NCBI GenBank assembly: GCA_022180725.1
Contig: BQMO01000009.1
Span: 62,001 to 126,000 of the forward strand
DNA: 64,000 bases
Source of the DNA: Phycisphaerae bacterium
GTDB taxonomy: Bacteria > Planctomycetota > Phycisphaerae > Phycisphaerales > UBA1924
Direction: 5' to 3'
Positions 61,569-64,000 of the stretch are shown in pieces. The position numbers and the translations under genes are program-made. The notes under the pieces were generated by a model. It saw nothing but the letters and a program-made list of their open reading frames with translations. It ran no database searches and was not told the origin of the DNA. Positions within the stretch are counted from its first letter, which is position 1. Each line of letters begins with the position of its first letter.

Positions 61569-62900
61569 ATGAAGCGCCCCGCCCCCGCGCTGATCTTCGC
61601 GTTCATCACCCTCTTCCTCGACGTGCTGGGCTTCAGCCTCATCATCCCCGTGGGGCCACGATTGGTCGCCAAGGTGCAGGGGTTGCCGTTCGAAGGCTCG
61701 GAGGGCAAGACGGCCTTCGCCGTGGGCGCCCTCGCCGCCACCTACGCCCTTATGCAGTTCATCTTCGCCCCGATCCTGGGCAGCCTTTCCGACCGCTTCG
61801 GCCGACGCCCCGTGATCCTCATCTCGCTCCTGGGGTCGGGGTTGGATTACTTCGTCATGGCCTTCGCCCCCAGCCTCGCGTGGCTCTTTATCACCCGGGC
61901 CATCAACGGCATTTCCGGGGCGAACATGACCGCATGCGCCGCTTATATCGCCGACGTCACCCCGCCGGAGAAGCGCGCCGCGGGATTCGGCATCATCGGG
62001 GCCGCCTTCGGCCTGGGGTTCATCTTCGGCCCGCTCCTGGGCGGCGTGCTCGGCGACCCGGGCACACACCTGCCCCTCATCGGCCCGGGCGACATCCACT
62101 ACCCCTTCCTCGCCGCGGGCGGGCTCACGCTTCTCAACTGGCTCTACGGGTGTCTCGTACTGCCCGAGAGTTTGCCGAAGGAGCGACGCCGCCCGTTCTC
62201 GTTCGCCTCGGCCAACCCCTTCGGCGCCATCCATTGGCTGACGCGCCACCGCGTCGTCGCCATCCTCGCCGTCACGCTCTTTCTCGTCAACGTCGCCCAG
62301 TTCTCCCTGCACGCGACCTGGGTGCTCTCCATGAGCGCCCGCTTCGGGTGGACCCCCTTCCACGTCGGCATGTCCCTGTTCGTCGTAGGGGTCTGCGCCG
62401 CGATCGTCCAGGGCGGGTTGTCGCGACGCATCATCCCCGCGATCGGCGAACGCGTGTGCCTCGTCGGCGGGCTGATCATCGCGGTGTTCGCGTTTCTGGG
62501 GTACGGCCTGGCCACGCAGGGGTGGATGATCTACGCCATCATCGCCGCCGCCTCGATCGGGGGCCTCTCCGCCCCCGCCGCCCAGGGCATCACCAGCAAG
62601 GCCATTCCCCCCACCGAGCAAGGCCTGCTCCAAGGCGCCCTCTCGGGGTTGAACAGCATCGCCGGCATGGTCGGGTACCTGTCCGGCACGCTCCTCTTCG
62701 CCCACTTCACCTCGCCCGAAGCCATCGCACCTCTCCCGGGCAAGGGGGCGAGCGTCTCCTTTCTGTTCTCGGCGATGCTCTCGATCCTCTCACTCGGGCC
62801 GGTGCTGTTCGTGTGGAATCGCCTACCCCGCACCGTGGCACAGACCGTCACGGAAGCACCGGCTTCCGCGGCGGAATCGGCGGCGACGCCCGGATCGTAA
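61569..62900 (+). CDS. MFS transporter, TetA-like
   Basis: The 443-aa protein has about 12 helices and the MFS signature motif GSLSDRFGRRPVIL between helices 2 and 3. LFLDVLGFSLIIPVGP in helix 1 and FITRAINGISGANM with FGIIGAAFGLGFIFGPLLGG are typical of the drug:H+ antiporter group containing TetA. Substrate is unknown and tetracycline resistance should not be inferred. A central loop of ~40 residues separates the two halves. Confidence 0.9.
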   Translation: MKRPAPALIFAFITLFLDVLGFSLIIPVGPRLVAKVQGLPFEGSEGKTAFAVGALAATYALMQFIFAPILGSLSDRFGRRPVILISLLGSGLDYFVMAFAPSLAWLFITRAINGISGANMTACAAYIADVTPPEKRAAGFGIIGAAFGLGFIFGPLLGGVLGDPGTHLPLIGPGDIHYPFLAAGGLTLLNWLYGCLVLPESLPKERRRPFSFASANPFGAIHWLTRHRVVAILAVTLFLVNVAQFSLHATWVLSMSARFGWTPFHVGMSLFVVGVCAAIVQGGLSRRIIPAIGERVCLVGGLIIAVFAFLGYGLATQGWMIYAIIAAASIGGLSAPAAQGITSKAIPPTEQGLLQGALSGLNSIAGMVGYLSGTLLFAHFTSPEAIAPLPGKGASVSFLFSAMLSILSLGPVLFVWNRLPRTVAQTVTEAPASAAESAATPGS

Positions 62901-62973
62901 TCGCCCCGGCTTGGTGCAAGCATCCCTGGTGTCGTTCGTTCTTCCCGTACACACTTTCAGCGTGGGGGTTCGC

Positions 62974-64000
62974 ATGCGGCCCATCGCCTTGCTCGTCTTG
63001 TTCCTTACCCTCCCGGGCATCGCCCAGCCCCCCATCCAACCCGCGCCCTCACCCACCCCGCCCGTGCCGTCGGTCCCTGCCGAAGACGCCGGGTATCACC
63101 TCGCATCAGGGCCGTGTCGTGTCACCACCCTCGACACACTGATCCTCCACGACGAGGCCCGCGGGAAAGACCTGCGGGTCAAGGTGCGCGTGCCAGTACC
63201 TGACCCTCCTGCCGCGGCGGGGTCGCTTCCACTCGTGGTCTTTTCCCACGGCCTGGGCGGGAGCAAGGACGTCTTCGCCGACCTGTGCCAGCACCTCGCC
63301 ACGCACGGGTACATCGTCATCGCCCCATCGCACGCCGACTCGATCATCGAGCGTTCGCGTCAGGGCGAGCGTGTGACGCGTGACACCGCGTTCGACATCC
63401 GCCAGATGACCCCCAAGGCCAAGTGGGAGCGCGTCGCCGACGTGACGTTCATCCTGGATTCGCTCGATGAACTCGAGCGCCGCGTGGACGCCTTGCGCAC
63501 GCCCGAGGGAGCCGGGCGGATCGACCGAACACGCCTCGCGGTTGCCGGGCACTCGGCTGGAGCGATGACCACGCAGCTCATCGGCGGGATGAAGTCGCGC
63601 GATCCGCAAAACCCCGCCGGCACGTCCAAGGCCGACCCGCGTCTGAAGGCCGCGGTGGTCATCAGCGGTCAGGGCGTCAACGGCCTGGGTATCCGCGAGG
63701 GCGCGTGGGACGACGTGAAGATTCCCTGGCTGGTCATTACCGGCTCGCTCGACACCGTCTCGATCAGCAACGAAACGCCCCAGACCCGCCGGCACCCCTT
63801 CGAAAAGGCCCGCGGGGTCGCGCAGGGCGGCCCGCCGACGTACCTGCTGTGGATCGAAGGGGCCACGCACGCGTCGTACCAGGGCAAGAGCGCCACGCGG
63901 CTGCTCCGTGAGTCCCCCACCACCGACCTCGACGTGATCGAGGCGTGCGTGAAGAGCGCGGTGCTGGCGTTCCTTGACCGGCACGTGAAGGGCGACCCGA
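62974..64000 (+). CDS. Exported alpha/beta hydrolase (dienelactone hydrolase/PAF-acetylhydrolase-like), 3' end missing
   Basis: The gene runs off the window after 342 codons. It starts with a signal peptide (MRPIALLVLFLTLPGIAQP) and a Pro-rich linker. The hydrolase core has LPLVVFSHGLGGSKDVF (oxyanion region), the nucleophile elbow VAGHSAGAMTT, a likely acidic residue in TGSLDTVS, and the catalytic His in EGATHASYQG. It resembles secreted esterases of the PAF-acetylhydrolase/dienelactone group. GGGGG precedes the ATG. The substrate is unknown. Confidence 0.85.
   Translation, partial: MRPIALLVLFLTLPGIAQPPIQPAPSPTPPVPSVPAEDAGYHLASGPCRVTTLDTLILHDEARGKDLRVKVRVPVPDPPAAAGSLPLVVFSHGLGGSKDVFADLCQHLATHGYIVIAPSHADSIIERSRQGERVTRDTAFDIRQMTPKAKWERVADVTFILDSLDELERRVDALRTPEGAGRIDRTRLAVAGHSAGAMTTQLIGGMKSRDPQNPAGTSKADPRLKAAVVISGQGVNGLGIREGAWDDVKIPWLVITGSLDTVSISNETPQTRRHPFEKARGVAQGGPPTYLLWIEGATHASYQGKSATRLLRESPTTDLDVIEACVKSAVLAFLDRHVKGDP

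Overview
The window is high-GC bacterial chromosome (roughly two-thirds G+C by eye), densely packed on both strands, with many 4-nt start/stop overlaps and short convergent overlaps. Several features point to a planctomycete of the Phycisphaerae type. Three exported proteins end in a Cys-flanked dockerin-like tail with two D-x-N-x-D-G loops. Two membrane proteins carry a CxxCxYDLxG zinc ribbon. There is an Hc1-like histone fragment, an exported tricorn-type protease, and menaquinone synthesis through the futalosine route (mqnA). The lineage call is an inference from these traits; no rRNA or tRNA gene was seen.

Layout. 1-2504: the end of murG, then a three-gene unit (receiver-like protein, a 49-aa ORF, GGDEF protein). 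2556-4166: unknown small proteins and an ECF-like sigma factor around a 22-bp palindrome. 4338-10198: HAD phosphatase, rsmA, an APH-like kinase, an Hc1-like protein, fabZ-like dehydratase, manA and a class IV aminotransferase. 10238-17634: mscS, small membrane proteins, dnaE and an M28 peptidase. 17683-20310 (minus): feoA-feoB and a small membrane protein, with a Fur-like box over the promoter. 20360-25561: DUF4870 protein, a two-domain nucleotide-related protein, GT2, aroC and an amino-acid permease. 25627-27040: three small lipoprotein-like genes, two of them paralogous. 27037-27625: a frameshifted GNAT gene. 27693-32087: gspD-gspE.

32203-38428: a BtuF-like binding protein, a tricorn-like protease and a lone atpA. 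38548-46493: three exported dockerin-tailed proteins with a NarL-type two-component pair between the first and second. 46581-49917: cysteine desulfurase, a DUF4190-like protein, tmk and plsY. 49914-55280 (minus): Nudix-like protein, YbaB, a zinc-ribbon membrane protein, pirin with a MarR regulator, an S41 peptidase and mqnA. 55321-59173 (minus): pstSCAB. 59340-64000: a polytopic GT-C-like membrane protein, an MFS exporter and the start of an exported alpha/beta hydrolase.

A pattern runs across the window. Many genes lack a Shine-Dalgarno sequence and instead have a TAnnnT hexamer (usually TACnCT) ending 5-10 nt before the start codon, as expected for leaderless transcripts. Other genes have a clear GGAGG-type site and no such hexamer, so two translation-initiation classes seem to coexist.
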